A stretch of DNA of 64,000 bases, taken from Clostridiaceae bacterium (GTDB lineage: Bacteria; Bacillota; Clostridia; Clostridiales; Clostridiaceae). The DNA is taken from contig CABIZX010000001.1 in assembly GCA_902363375.1 (NCBI GenBank), positions 992,001 through 1,056,000 on the forward strand, in the 5' to 3' direction. The translations under genes and the position numbers were made by a program. Below are positions 8,374 through 17,257 of this stretch, piece after piece. The notes beneath the pieces were generated by a model. It was not told the origin of the DNA. It did no database searches and was given only the letters and a program-made list of their open reading frames with translations. The stretch's first letter is position 1. Every line of letters begins with the position of its first letter.

Positions 8374-8409
8374 TGAAGAGTATTAGATAAAAGGGGAAGG
8401 AGATAGAAT

Positions 8410-10488
8410 ATGGAGAAGATATCTAAGAAGATAGCTAAAAGTAGAGTTTTAATTTTAGTTGTAGCATTTTTATTACTTATTCCATCTATATTAGGATTTA
8501 TAAATACTAAAATTAATTATGACATACTAAGCTATCTACCAGATGAATTAGAGACTGTAAGAGCAGAAGAAATACTTAAGAAAAATTTTGATTGTGGCTC
8601 TCTTAGTATGCTAATAGTAGAAGGAATGGCAGACAAGGATGTAGCTAAAATAAAGGAAAAAGTTGAAAAGGTAGAAGGAGTTCAGAGGGTATTATGGATA
8701 GATGACTTTTTAGATTTATCTATTCCTAAAGATATACTACCTAGCAGCATTCAAGATGTATTTTATGCTAAGGATTCAACTATGATGGTGATAATGCTAG
8801 AGGAAGGTAGTGCTAGTATTGTTACACAAAATGCAGTGGACAACATAAGAAAACTAGCCGGAGAGCAAACTTTCTTAAGTGGGATGGCTGGAATAGTTAA
8901 GGATACAAAGGACTTATCAGATAAAGAAACACCTTTTTATGTATTAATAGCAGTAGTATTATCTTTAATAATATTAGCATTAACCATGGATTCAGTTGCT
9001 ACACCAGTTATATTCTTAGTTAGTATAGGTATTGCTGTAATTTATAATATGGGAAGTAATATTATTTTCGGAGAGATTTCATATATAACTAAGGCATTAT
9101 CAGCAATACTACAGTTAGGTGTTACTATGGACTATTCTATATTCTTACTTCACAGATATGATGAAGAAAGAGAAATCCAAAGTGATAAAGTAGAAGCTAT
9201 GTCAAATGCTATAGCAAATACAATGACTTCAGTAGCCGGAAGTTCACTAACAACCATAGCTGGATTTTTAGCACTTTGTACAATGGATTTAGCTCTAGGC
9301 AAAGATATAGGATTAGTAATGGCTAAAGGAGTATTGATTGGGGTTATCTGTACAGTAACAGTTTTACCAGCTTTAATACTTACCTTTGATAAGGTTATTC
9401 ATAAATATAGACACAAAACTGTATTACCAACCTTTGAAAAGACTTCTGAATTTGTAGTTAAGCATTATAAAGCTTTTGTATTTGTGGGGATTTTGATATT
9501 TATACCTGCATTTATAGGTAATAGAAACACTAAGGTATACTATAACTTAGATGAATCACTTCCAAAGGATTTACCATCCATAGTTGGTACTAATAAACTA
9601 AAAGATGACTATGGAATGACATCTACTAATATGATTTTAATTAAAGATACTCTTGATAACTACAAAGTTAAGGCTATGACTGACGAACTAGAACATGTTG
9701 AAGGAATATCTTCTGTTATAGCTTTAGAAAAAATATTAGGACCAAGGGTTCCGGAAAGTTTTCTGCCTAAGGATATACTAGAAAAAATAAGATCAGGTGG
9801 ATATGAGCTTTTTGTTGTAAATTCTAAATATAAAGCAGCAACTAATGAGGTGAGAGATCAACTTGAAGAAATAAATAATATAGTAAAAAAATATGACTCA
9901 GACGGATTAATAAGTGGAGAAGCACCATTAACTAATGACCTTATTAAAATCTCAGATATAGACTTTAAAAATGTTAGTATAGCTTCTATAGTGGCTATAT
10001 TTATAATTATAGCACTTTTATTTATGTCAATAAGTTTGCCGGTTATTTTGGTTCTTACTATAGAACTTGCTATATTTATAAATTTAGGAATTCCATTTTA
10101 CACTGGTAGTATACTTCCTTTTATAGCATCTATAGTAATAGGAACAATTCAGTTAGGTGCTACGGTGGATTATGCTATATTACTGACATCTAGGTTTAAA
10201 GAGGAACTTGAAAAAACTTCAAATAAAATAGAGGCTATGAAAATAGCACTTCAAAGTTCAGCTAGATCAATAATTACTAGTGCTCTAACATTCTTTGGAG
10301 CTACAGCAGGTGTAGGTGTTATATCTAAGCTTGAAATGGTAAGTTCACTATGTACTCTAATGGCTAGAGGAGCAATAATTAGTATGTTTGTAATCCTATT
10401 TGTATTACCAGGAATATTATTAATTTGCGAAAAAATTATAATTAAAACAAGTAAAAGTTTTACAAAAAAAGTTGAGGAGGCTGCATAA
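8410..10488 (+). CDS. MMPL/RND family transporter
   Basis: 692 aa integral membrane protein with the duplicated RND layout: one N-terminal membrane helix, a periplasm-equivalent extracellular loop (about residues 35-170), five to six helices, a second extracellular loop (about 375-500) and another helix cluster. The motifs LGVTMDYSIFLLHRYDEE and its repeat LGATVDYAILLTSRFKEE carry the Asp-Tyr pair expected for proton relay in MMPL proteins. AAGGAG precedes the ATG. It is followed after 1 bp by the heptad-repeat secreted protein, and the pair is probably one export machine for lipids, hydrophobic compounds or drugs. The palindrome at 8353 suggests induction by a TetR-type regulator. Confidence 0.88.
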   Translation: MEKISKKIAKSRVLILVVAFLLLIPSILGFINTKINYDILSYLPDELETVRAEEILKKNFDCGSLSMLIVEGMADKDVAKIKEKVEKVEGVQRVLWIDDFLDLSIPKDILPSSIQDVFYAKDSTMMVIMLEEGSASIVTQNAVDNIRKLAGEQTFLSGMAGIVKDTKDLSDKETPFYVLIAVVLSLIILALTMDSVATPVIFLVSIGIAVIYNMGSNIIFGEISYITKALSAILQLGVTMDYSIFLLHRYDEEREIQSDKVEAMSNAIANTMTSVAGSSLTTIAGFLALCTMDLALGKDIGLVMAKGVLIGVICTVTVLPALILTFDKVIHKYRHKTVLPTFEKTSEFVVKHYKAFVFVGILIFIPAFIGNRNTKVYYNLDESLPKDLPSIVGTNKLKDDYGMTSTNMILIKDTLDNYKVKAMTDELEHVEGISSVIALEKILGPRVPESFLPKDILEKIRSGGYELFVVNSKYKAATNEVRDQLEEINNIVKKYDSDGLISGEAPLTNDLIKISDIDFKNVSIASIVAIFIIIALLFMSISLPVILVLTIELAIFINLGIPFYTGSILPFIASIVIGTIQLGATVDYAILLTSRFKEELEKTSNKIEAMKIALQSSARSIITSALTFFGATAGVGVISKLEMVSSLCTLMARGAIISMFVILFVLPGILLICEKIIIKTSKSFTKKVEEAA

Positions 10489-10489
10489 A

Positions 10490-12445
10490 ATGAAAAGAAG
10501 TACGTTATCTAAAAGAGTTATAGTGTTGGCTACAGTGGCAGCTATGATGACTTCTACAGTAGCTATGGCACAAGAAATAAACAAGGATGAAACGGTATAT
10601 GTAATCTTAGATAGCAATGGGAAACCAGAACAAAAGATAGTATCTACTTGGATAAGTGGAGAAGAGAATTTAGGAGAATTTAAAGATAAATGTGATTTAG
10701 ACAATATAAAAAATGTAAAAGGTGAGGAAACTCCAACCATAAAAGGTGATGAAGTAACTTGGAAGGTGGATGGAAAAGATTTATATTATGAAGGAGAAAG
10801 CAAAAGAGAATTACCTATATCAGTTAACTTAAGTTATGAACTTGATGGAAAGAAAGTTGAGCCGAAAGAAGCTTTAGGAAAATCAGGCAAATTTAAAATA
10901 ACATTAACAGTAAAAAATAATGAATCTAAAGTAGCTAAAATTAATGGAGAAAATAGAAACATATATGTTCCGTTTGTGACAGTTTCAGAAATTATGTTAT
11001 CTAATGATAGCTTTAAAGATATAAAGATAGATAGTGGTAAGCTCATACAAGATGGAAATAATTCTTCTATAACCTTTGTTGCTGCACCAGGTTTAAAGGA
11101 ATCTTTAAATTTAGGAGATGTATTAGATCTTAAAGATACTTTAGTCATAGAAGGGACAACTACAAACTTTAGTGTTCCCGCTATAATGATGGTAGCAACT
11201 ACTGAAGCATTGGATTTAGAAGGTATAAAGGGTGATGATAGTCTAGATACCTTAAAGGATTCTCTTGCACAACTTCAAGATGGAGGAGATGAGCTATTAG
11301 AGGGATCTAAAAAGCTAGTAGATGGACAAGAAGAGTTAAGCTCAAATTATAGTAAATTTAATGATGGAGTAGGAGTATTAAAAAATGGAGTTGCAGATTT
11401 AAGTAGCGGAATAGATACCTTATCCAATAACACACCAGTTTTAAAATCAGGAGCTGACAAATTGAATAGTAGTCTTTCACAATTGAAAGATGCTCAATAT
11501 AAATTTAATAAGGGTATGGAAGCTTATGGAGAAAATACTTCTAAACTTTTTACAGCATATAATTCTATAGATGCAGGTATAAATTCATGTTTAGAAGGTT
11601 CAAGCCAGCTTAAATCAGGATTAAATGCTGGCAGTGAAGGATTAGTTAATCTTAATGATTCTACAGCAAATTTAGATGCTATAGCAGCTCAATTAGATGC
11701 AATGAGCACTTCTTTAGAAGCTATTAATCCAGAGTTAGCAACTAACATAGCAAAAGCAAGTGGAGGAGTAAAAGCTGTATCTAATGGACAAAGGGATGGT
11801 ATAGGAAAATTACAGCAAGGCATGAAAGAAGCTATATACGGTGCTGGGAAGCTTGAAGAAGGATTAACTGGACTTTCTAATGGGTCAAAGGAATTTAAAA
11901 ATAATGGGGAAACATTATTACAAGCTACTAATGCATTGAAAGAAAACTCATCAAAACTTAATAAAGCTTCAATAGAATTATACAATGGAAGTTCAGTTTT
12001 ATCTCAAGGTATTGGAACATTAGCAGAAGGTAGTAATAAGTTAAAAGATGGTGGATCGGCATTATTAAATGGAAGTAGTGAATTATATGATAACTCAGGT
12101 AAATTACTACAAGGTATCAATCAATTAAAGCAAGGAAATACAGAACTTTATAATGGGGTTGTTAAGTTAAAAGAAGAAGGATTAGATAAATTAAATGAAA
12201 AAGGGAATACTGCCATAAAGGATATTGAGGGAGTAGTTGAGGCTAAAGATGAACTTGTAAAACTTTCTAAAGATTATGGTACTTTTTCAGGTGTGACTGA
12301 TTCAATGAACGGAAAAATAAAATTTATTATGAGAACTGAGGAAGTTAAGTCTGATCAGGAAAGTAAGGCTAATGAAGAAAGCAAAGAAACTGTTAAAGAG
12401 GAAAAAGGATTCTTTAGAAGTTTAATAGACATATTTAAAAAATAA
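10490..12445 (+). CDS. Secreted YhgE/Pip-like heptad-repeat protein
   Basis: 651 aa. GAGGAGG in the 3' end of the MMPL gene points to the ATG at 10490, one base after the MMPL stop; an earlier GTG at 10472 would lie inside that gene. A signal peptide (residues 1-28, ending AMAQ) leads to a beta-rich domain (about 30-250) and then a long coiled-coil array of Leu-x-x-Gly heptads (LQDGGDELLEGSKKLVDG and similar, about 265-590), as in YhgE/Pip-type and phage-infection-type proteins. The C-terminus is charged and amphipathic (GFFRSLIDIFKK) with no membrane anchor. Co-operonic MMPL suggests an extracellular accessory, perhaps a periplasmic-adaptor equivalent. Confidence 0.8.
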   Translation: MKRSTLSKRVIVLATVAAMMTSTVAMAQEINKDETVYVILDSNGKPEQKIVSTWISGEENLGEFKDKCDLDNIKNVKGEETPTIKGDEVTWKVDGKDLYYEGESKRELPISVNLSYELDGKKVEPKEALGKSGKFKITLTVKNNESKVAKINGENRNIYVPFVTVSEIMLSNDSFKDIKIDSGKLIQDGNNSSITFVAAPGLKESLNLGDVLDLKDTLVIEGTTTNFSVPAIMMVATTEALDLEGIKGDDSLDTLKDSLAQLQDGGDELLEGSKKLVDGQEELSSNYSKFNDGVGVLKNGVADLSSGIDTLSNNTPVLKSGADKLNSSLSQLKDAQYKFNKGMEAYGENTSKLFTAYNSIDAGINSCLEGSSQLKSGLNAGSEGLVNLNDSTANLDAIAAQLDAMSTSLEAINPELATNIAKASGGVKAVSNGQRDGIGKLQQGMKEAIYGAGKLEEGLTGLSNGSKEFKNNGETLLQATNALKENSSKLNKASIELYNGSSVLSQGIGTLAEGSNKLKDGGSALLNGSSELYDNSGKLLQGINQLKQGNTELYNGVVKLKEEGLDKLNEKGNTAIKDIEGVVEAKDELVKLSKDYGTFSGVTDSMNGKIKFIMRTEEVKSDQESKANEESKETVKEEKGFFRSLIDIFKK

Positions 12446-12455
12446 AGTGTTTAAG

Positions 12456-12494
12456 AGTGTTTCAAAATATATTATTATTTTGAAACACTTTTTT
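12456..12494 (+). terminator. Terminator of the MMPL operon
   Basis: AGTGTTTCAAAAT (12456-12468) pairs with ATTTTGAAACACT (12477-12489), followed by TTTTTT. Confidence 0.92.
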
Positions 12495-12578
12495 ATTATA
12501 TAAAATGGCTACACTTAGATGAAGAATACGTATAGTATAGTGAATGCTTTTGATATAAATTTAGTGTGAGGTGATAAT

Positions 12579-12719
12579 TTGAAAAGAAAAATATTTATAT
12601 TATTCATTATAATTTGTTTAGTGACTTTAACTGCTTGTACTAGAAGTAAAACTATTAAATGTGGTATTGGTAAGGATATATCAAAGACGATTAAAGAGTT
12701 TTCCCTTGGAAGTAAATAA
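12579..12719 (+). CDS. Short lipoprotein, 46 aa, possibly a truncated gene
   Basis: TTG at 12579 follows GTGAGGTGATAA and encodes a classic lipoprotein signal (KRKIFILFIIICLVTLTAC, lipobox LTAC) and only 26 further residues. An adjacent open frame continues in another phase (12720-12912), so this may be the front of a larger lipoprotein broken by a frameshift. It could also be a genuine micro-lipoprotein. It lies between the MMPL terminator and the FadR-type regulator. Confidence 0.5.
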   Translation: MKRKIFILFIIICLVTLTACTRSKTIKCGIGKDISKTIKEFSLGSK

Positions 12720-12912
12720 TTTTTATGGTATATTTTATTTACACATAATTTATAAATATGAAATAAAATTATTATATAGAGTAGAAAACGAAAATATTAA
12801 GGAGAAACATAAAATCAATGACTGTATTAGAGTAATATTAGGGATTTCTACAATTTCACATATTATTGGGATTATATTTGAAAAGAAGCTAGAAGATAAA
12901 GGACTATCTTAG
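12709..12912 (+). other. Open frame without a good start, one hydrophobic segment
   Basis: In the phase different from the short lipoprotein, a frame continues through NNFYGIFYLHIIYKYEIKL to one hydrophobic stretch (CIRVILGISTISHIIGIIF) and stops just before the regulator. No start codon with a ribosome site is visible. It may be the detached 3' part of the lipoprotein gene or non-coding. Confidence 0.3.
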
Positions 12913-12930
12913 CTATATATGGAGGTTTTT

Positions 12931-13665
12931 ATGTCAAGTGATGATAATGTAAAGATAAAATGTAACGATAAAAGAAATACTAAATCTTTAGGGGAACAGA
13001 TATCTGAACAAATTGCTCAATTAATCATAGATAATGATTGGAAGGTTGGAGATAAGCTTCCAAATGAATTTGAATTAGCGAAGATGTTGAATGTGGGAAG
13101 AAGCACTATAAGAGAAGCAATAAAAGCCTTGACTTCTAGAAATATACTAGAAATTAGAAGGGGAGCAGGGACTTTTATTTCACAAAAACGAGGAATTGTT
13201 GATGATCCACTGGGATTAGCTTTTGTGAAAGACAAGCTAAAGTTAGCTACTGATTTATTAGAGGTAAGATTTATGATAGAACCAGAAATAGCTGCTATGG
13301 CTGCAATTAAAGCTACGGATGAAGAGATTAAAAAAATGACAGAATTATGCGACGAAGTTGAGAAATTAATAATTAATAGAGAAGAGCATGGAAGTAAGGA
13401 TATAGAGTTTCATACACAAATTGCTAGTAGTAGTAAAAATTCTATTGTAGCTAATCTTATACCCATAATTAATCAATCGATAACTATATCTATTGATGTA
13501 ACAAAAAGAAGATTGGAGCAGGAAACTATTGATACACATAGGGAAGTTTTAAATGCAATAAAAAATCATGATCCAAAGGCAGCTCATGATGCCATGTATC
13601 TTCATCTAGTTTATAATCGTAGAAATATAAAGAAGATTATAGAGAATAACAAAATTATAGAGTAG
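12931..13665 (+). CDS. GntR-family (FadR subfamily) regulator of the sugar-acid operon
   Basis: 244 aa. GGAGG at 12921-12925 selects the ATG at 12931. Residues 15-85 form the winged helix (LGEQISEQIAQLI, KLPNEFELAKMLNVGRSTIREAIKAL, GAGTFIS). The rest is the all-helical FCD effector domain (LLEVRFMIEPEIAAMAA, and H residues in the late helices typical of metal or sugar-acid binding). Members next to uronate or gluconate genes respond to KDG, KDPG or the sugar acid. It has its own terminator, and the catabolic operon starts 320 bp downstream, so it is likely its repressor. The operator was not identified with confidence. Confidence 0.85.
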   Translation: MSSDDNVKIKCNDKRNTKSLGEQISEQIAQLIIDNDWKVGDKLPNEFELAKMLNVGRSTIREAIKALTSRNILEIRRGAGTFISQKRGIVDDPLGLAFVKDKLKLATDLLEVRFMIEPEIAAMAAIKATDEEIKKMTELCDEVEKLIINREEHGSKDIEFHTQIASSSKNSIVANLIPIINQSITISIDVTKRRLEQETIDTHREVLNAIKNHDPKAAHDAMYLHLVYNRRNIKKIIENNKIIE

Positions 13666-13675
13666 TGATAGCTAG

Positions 13676-13708
13676 AAACAAGAGAGAATATTTATTTCTC
13701 TCTTGTTT
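13676..13708 (+). terminator. Terminator of the regulator gene
   Basis: AACAAGAGAGA pairs with TCTCTCTTGTT around a short AT loop, followed by TTTTT. Confidence 0.9.
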
Positions 13709-13887
13709 TTATGCAAATGATTTTAGGTTTTAATAAACTCTTATATATTTCTAAATATTGGAGGCAAAATATATTAAATACAAAAAAATACATCATATGT
13801 ATAAATGCATATTGCTAGTACAAAATAACATTAAAAGCCTGTGAAAAAGAAAAATATGAAACGTATACATAGATTTCTTATAATATA

Positions 13888-13917
13888 TTGACTTGATATA
13901 TTATTGTATGTTATATT
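13888..13917 (+). promoter_or_regulatory. Likely promoter of the sugar-acid operon
   Basis: TTGACT (13888-13893), an 18-bp spacer and TATATT (13912-13917), about 71 bp before the dehydratase start. A GTATAC-centred near-palindrome (ACGTATACAT, 13861-13870) just upstream could be a regulator site. Both are sequence-only calls. Confidence 0.5.
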
Positions 13918-13988
13918 AGCACTACAAAGACATCAGACGTGTTTGGAAGAAAAATAGTATTAGAGCTTTTTACTAAGGAGGACGTGAC

Positions 13989-15704
13989 ATGCGTAGTCAA
14001 GAGTTAAGAAAAATTGCGCCAGAATTAGACCCATTAAGAGTTGGTATGGGATGGTCTGTAAATGATTTGGCAAAACCACAGATAATAATAGAGAGTACTT
14101 TTGGGGATAGTCACCCAGGTAGTGCACACCTTTTCAAATTTGTTAATAGTGCTGCTCAAGGAGTATGGAATCAAGGAGGAAAAGCATCTCGTTTTTTTGC
14201 TACAGATATATGTGATGGAATGGCACAAGGTCATGATGGAATTAATTATTCTTTAGTTTCAAGAGAAGCTATAACATCACTCATAGAAATACATGCGAAC
14301 GCAACACCTTTTGATGCAGGAGTATTCATATCAAGTTGCGATAAAGCAGTTCCTTCACATCTTATGGCTATAGGAAGAATTAATATACCATCAATAATTA
14401 TTACCGGTGGAGTTATGGAGGCAGGTCCTAACTTATTAACATTAGAACAAATTGGTTCTTATAGTGCTATGTGTAAACGTGGTGAAATTACTGAGGATGA
14501 ATTAACTTATTATAAACATCATGCATGTCCATCATGTGGTTCTTGTTCTTTCATGGGAACAGCTGCTACTATGCAAATCATGGCTGAAGCATTGGGATTA
14601 ATGCTTCCAGGAAGTGCATTAATGCCAGCTACATGTGAAGATTTAAATGATTTTGCATTAAAAGCTGGAGAACAAGCTGTTCAACTTGCAAAGGCTGGAA
14701 TTACACCTAGAGAAATGGTTACGATGAAATCCTTTGAAAATGCAATCATGGTGCATGCAGCTATTTCAGGATCAAGTAATTCATTATTGCATATACCTTC
14801 AATTGCTCATGAATTTGGATTAGAAATTGATGCAGAAACTTTTGATAGAATGCATAGAGGAGCCCACTATTTATTAGATATTCGTCCAGCTGGAAAGTGG
14901 CCAGCAGAATATTTCTATTATGCTGGTGGAGTACCTGCAATAATGGAAGAAATTAAGGATAAATTACATTTAGATGTGATGACTGTCACTGGAAAAACTC
15001 TAGGTGAGAACTTAGAGGACTTAAAGAAAAATGGATATTATGAAAAATGTTATTCTTATTTATCAAAAACAGGTCTAAAAAGAGAAGATATAATAAGACC
15101 TTTTGAGAATCCTATAGGAAAAAATGGAACTATCGCTATATTGAAAGGAAACTTAGCTCCAGATGGCGCAGTTGTAAAACATTCTGCTGTTCCTAAAGAA
15201 ATGCATAAAGCAGTATTAAGAGCAAAACCGTTTGATTGTGAAGAAGAAGCTATAGATGCAGTTATTAAAAAAGTAATTAAACCTGGTGATGCGGTTATTA
15301 TTAGATATGAAGGGCCTAAGGGCAGCGGTATGCCAGAAATGTTCTACACTACAGAGGCTATTGCTTCAGATGAAGAATTATCTTCAACAATAGCATTGAT
15401 TACTGATGGTAGATTCTCTGGGGCTACAAAAGGACCTGCTATTGGACATGTTTCTCCAGAAGCAGCTGAAGGCGGACCGATTGCATTAGTAGAAGAAAAT
15501 GATCTTATAGAAATAGATATAGAAAACAGAGTGATTGCTATTATAGGTATTGATGGCAAGGAATGTAGCAAAGAAGAAATTAATAGAATTCTTCAAGAGC
15601 GTAAATCTAAATGGACTCCAAGAGAAGAAAAATATAAATCAGGAGTACTAAATATTTTCTCAAAACATGCAGTATCACCAATGAAGGGTGGATATATGAA
15701 GTAA
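13989..15704 (+). CDS. IlvD/Edd-family sugar-acid dehydratase, probably gluconate dehydratase
   Basis: 571 aa, typical of the family. Iron-sulfur and active-site segments are visible: SSCDKAVPSHLMAIGR, CPSCGSCSFMGTAATM, ISGSSNSLLHIPSIA and the C-terminal TDGRFSGATKGPAIGHVSPEAAEGG. IlvD-type sugar-acid dehydratases convert aldonates to 2-keto-3-deoxy acids. Neighbours are a GntP permease, a KDPG aldolase and a KDG kinase, not branched-chain amino acid genes, so the substrate is most likely D-gluconate, giving KDG; galactonate or another hexonate cannot be excluded. AAGGAGG stands 6 nt before the ATG. Confidence 0.85.
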   Translation: MRSQELRKIAPELDPLRVGMGWSVNDLAKPQIIIESTFGDSHPGSAHLFKFVNSAAQGVWNQGGKASRFFATDICDGMAQGHDGINYSLVSREAITSLIEIHANATPFDAGVFISSCDKAVPSHLMAIGRINIPSIIITGGVMEAGPNLLTLEQIGSYSAMCKRGEITEDELTYYKHHACPSCGSCSFMGTAATMQIMAEALGLMLPGSALMPATCEDLNDFALKAGEQAVQLAKAGITPREMVTMKSFENAIMVHAAISGSSNSLLHIPSIAHEFGLEIDAETFDRMHRGAHYLLDIRPAGKWPAEYFYYAGGVPAIMEEIKDKLHLDVMTVTGKTLGENLEDLKKNGYYEKCYSYLSKTGLKREDIIRPFENPIGKNGTIAILKGNLAPDGAVVKHSAVPKEMHKAVLRAKPFDCEEEAIDAVIKKVIKPGDAVIIRYEGPKGSGMPEMFYTTEAIASDEELSSTIALITDGRFSGATKGPAIGHVSPEAAEGGPIALVEENDLIEIDIENRVIAIIGIDGKECSKEEINRILQERKSKWTPREEKYKSGVLNIFSKHAVSPMKGGYMK

Positions 15705-15734
15705 TAAATAAAAATTGCCAGGAGGAGTATTACT

Positions 15735-17093
15735 ATGGAAGGATTTGTAGCGTCGCCAGATAGATTAATTTTAGGCGCAATCATAGGAATGGCGTTCTTG
15801 TTATTCCTAATAATTAAATTAAAATTACAACCAGTTATTGCAATTGTAATTAGTGCTATTACAATTGGGGTTATTGCGGGTATGCCGTTAACTGGTATAG
15901 TAAGTACTATTGAAAAAGGAGTAGGTAGTACATTGCAAGGAATTGCATTATTAGTAGGTTTAGGATCTATGTTTGGCGCAATTCTAGAGTGTTCTGGAGG
16001 AGCAGAACAGATAGCACAGACTTTAGTTAGAAAATTTGGAGATAGTAAAGCAGCGTGGGCGTTAGGAATAACTGGTCTTGTAATCGGTATGCCAGTATTC
16101 TTCGATGCAGGTCTTATAATTCTTATTCCACTTGCCTTTGGTCTTGCAAAGAAAACTAATAAATCAACTTTAACTTACGCTATTCCACTTTTAGCAGGAC
16201 TTGCAGTAGGTCATGCATTCATACCACCAACACCAGGACCAGTGCTAGTAGCTGGTATGCTGAATGTAGAACTTGGATATGTAATTGGAATAGGAGTAGT
16301 AGTAGGATTAATAGCTATGATTTTAGCTGGTCCAGTATTTGGGAAATACATAGGAAGTAAAATACATGTACCAGTTCCTAAAAATTTCTCTTCACAAGCT
16401 GAACAAGCAGGAAAAAATAAAAAGCTTCCTTCTTTTGGAACAGTGGTATCAATAATTTTAATTCCACTAGTGCTTATACTATTAAATACTGCTTCTAAAG
16501 TTATACCGGCTTTAGAGCCAGCACAACCGTTATTTGCATTCTTAGGAACACCATTTGTAGCTTTAACTATTTCTACAATAGTAGCAATGATATTATTAGG
16601 AATAAAAAATGGGTTTACTCGTGAAGAGTTAGAAAAGATAATGACAAAATCACTAGAACCAACAGGTATGGTATTACTAGTAACAGCTGGCGGAGGAATA
16701 TTAAGATGGATGCTACAAGATTCAGGTCTTGGAGATGTAATTGGTAATGCAGTAGCTAGTAGTAGTCTACCATTGGTATTAGTAGCTTTTGTAATTGCTG
16801 GAGCAGTTAGAATTTCTATTGGATCAGCTACAGTATCTATGACAATGGCAGCTGGTATTATGGCAGCTATGCCAGAAGTAGCTGGACTTACTCAATTACA
16901 TCTAGCAGCTATAGTAATGGCTATTGCAGGTGGAGCAACTATCATGAGTCACGTTAATGATTCAGGATTCTGGCTTGTAAAATCATTATTTGAAATTGAT
17001 GAGAAAACAACTCTTAAGACATGGACTGTTATGGAAACCATTGTTGGTGTAGTTGGATTAGTTGGTGCAGTTATTGTATCTATAATTGCATAG
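15735..17093 (+). CDS. gntP: GntP family gluconate:H+ symporter
   Basis: 452 aa polytopic membrane protein with about 12 hydrophobic segments. Family features include GMPVFFDAGLIILIPLAFGLAKKT, the HAFIPPTPGPVLVAG loop and the late GGATIMSHVNDSGFWLVKS motif, all typical of GntP/GntT transporters. It lies 30 bp after the dehydratase with its own AGGAGG, so it is co-transcribed and presumably imports the acid that the dehydratase uses. A stem and a GC-rich element follow before the aldolase gene. Confidence 0.92.
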   Translation: MEGFVASPDRLILGAIIGMAFLLFLIIKLKLQPVIAIVISAITIGVIAGMPLTGIVSTIEKGVGSTLQGIALLVGLGSMFGAILECSGGAEQIAQTLVRKFGDSKAAWALGITGLVIGMPVFFDAGLIILIPLAFGLAKKTNKSTLTYAIPLLAGLAVGHAFIPPTPGPVLVAGMLNVELGYVIGIGVVVGLIAMILAGPVFGKYIGSKIHVPVPKNFSSQAEQAGKNKKLPSFGTVVSIILIPLVLILLNTASKVIPALEPAQPLFAFLGTPFVALTISTIVAMILLGIKNGFTREELEKIMTKSLEPTGMVLLVTAGGGILRWMLQDSGLGDVIGNAVASSSLPLVLVAFVIAGAVRISIGSATVSMTMAAGIMAAMPEVAGLTQLHLAAIVMAIAGGATIMSHVNDSGFWLVKSLFEIDEKTTLKTWTVMETIVGVVGLVGAVIVSIIA

Positions 17094-17112
17094 AATATAA
17101 AAATGTAATTTT

Positions 17113-17148
17113 AAGCTTCAGATGAAAGATTAATTTTGCCTGAAGCTT
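17113..17148 (+). other. Intercistronic stem-loop after gntP
   Basis: AAGCTTCAG (17113-17121) pairs perfectly with CTGAAGCTT (17140-17148). No T-run follows, so it is more likely an mRNA stability or processing element than a terminator. Confidence 0.55.
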
Positions 17149-17154
17149 AGAATC

Positions 17155-17224
17155 TGTGTTGGTGGGACGGACCCTGCTACTAGATTCCTCTCCCCTTTAA
17201 AGAGAATTAAAGGGATGGACTAGG
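17155..17224 (+). ncRNA. GC-rich structured leader before the KDPG aldolase, unassigned
   Basis: A patch far richer in G and C than its surroundings. It can form GGG-ACGGA-CCC (17164-17174) and a longer hairpin in which CCCTTTAA pairs with TTAAAGGG around an AGAGAA loop, flanked by a CTAG/CTAG helix. The aldolase ribosome site follows. I do not recognise a riboswitch class. Confidence 0.35.
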
Positions 17225-17257
17225 ATAAAATATTAATATAATAGGAGGAATTACAAA

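Noticed and set aside
17155..17224. Guanidine-II (mini-ykkC) riboswitch before the aldolase gene
   Set aside because: Only one ACGG-type loop is present and with the wrong loop size; that class needs two hairpins. Gene context also does not fit.
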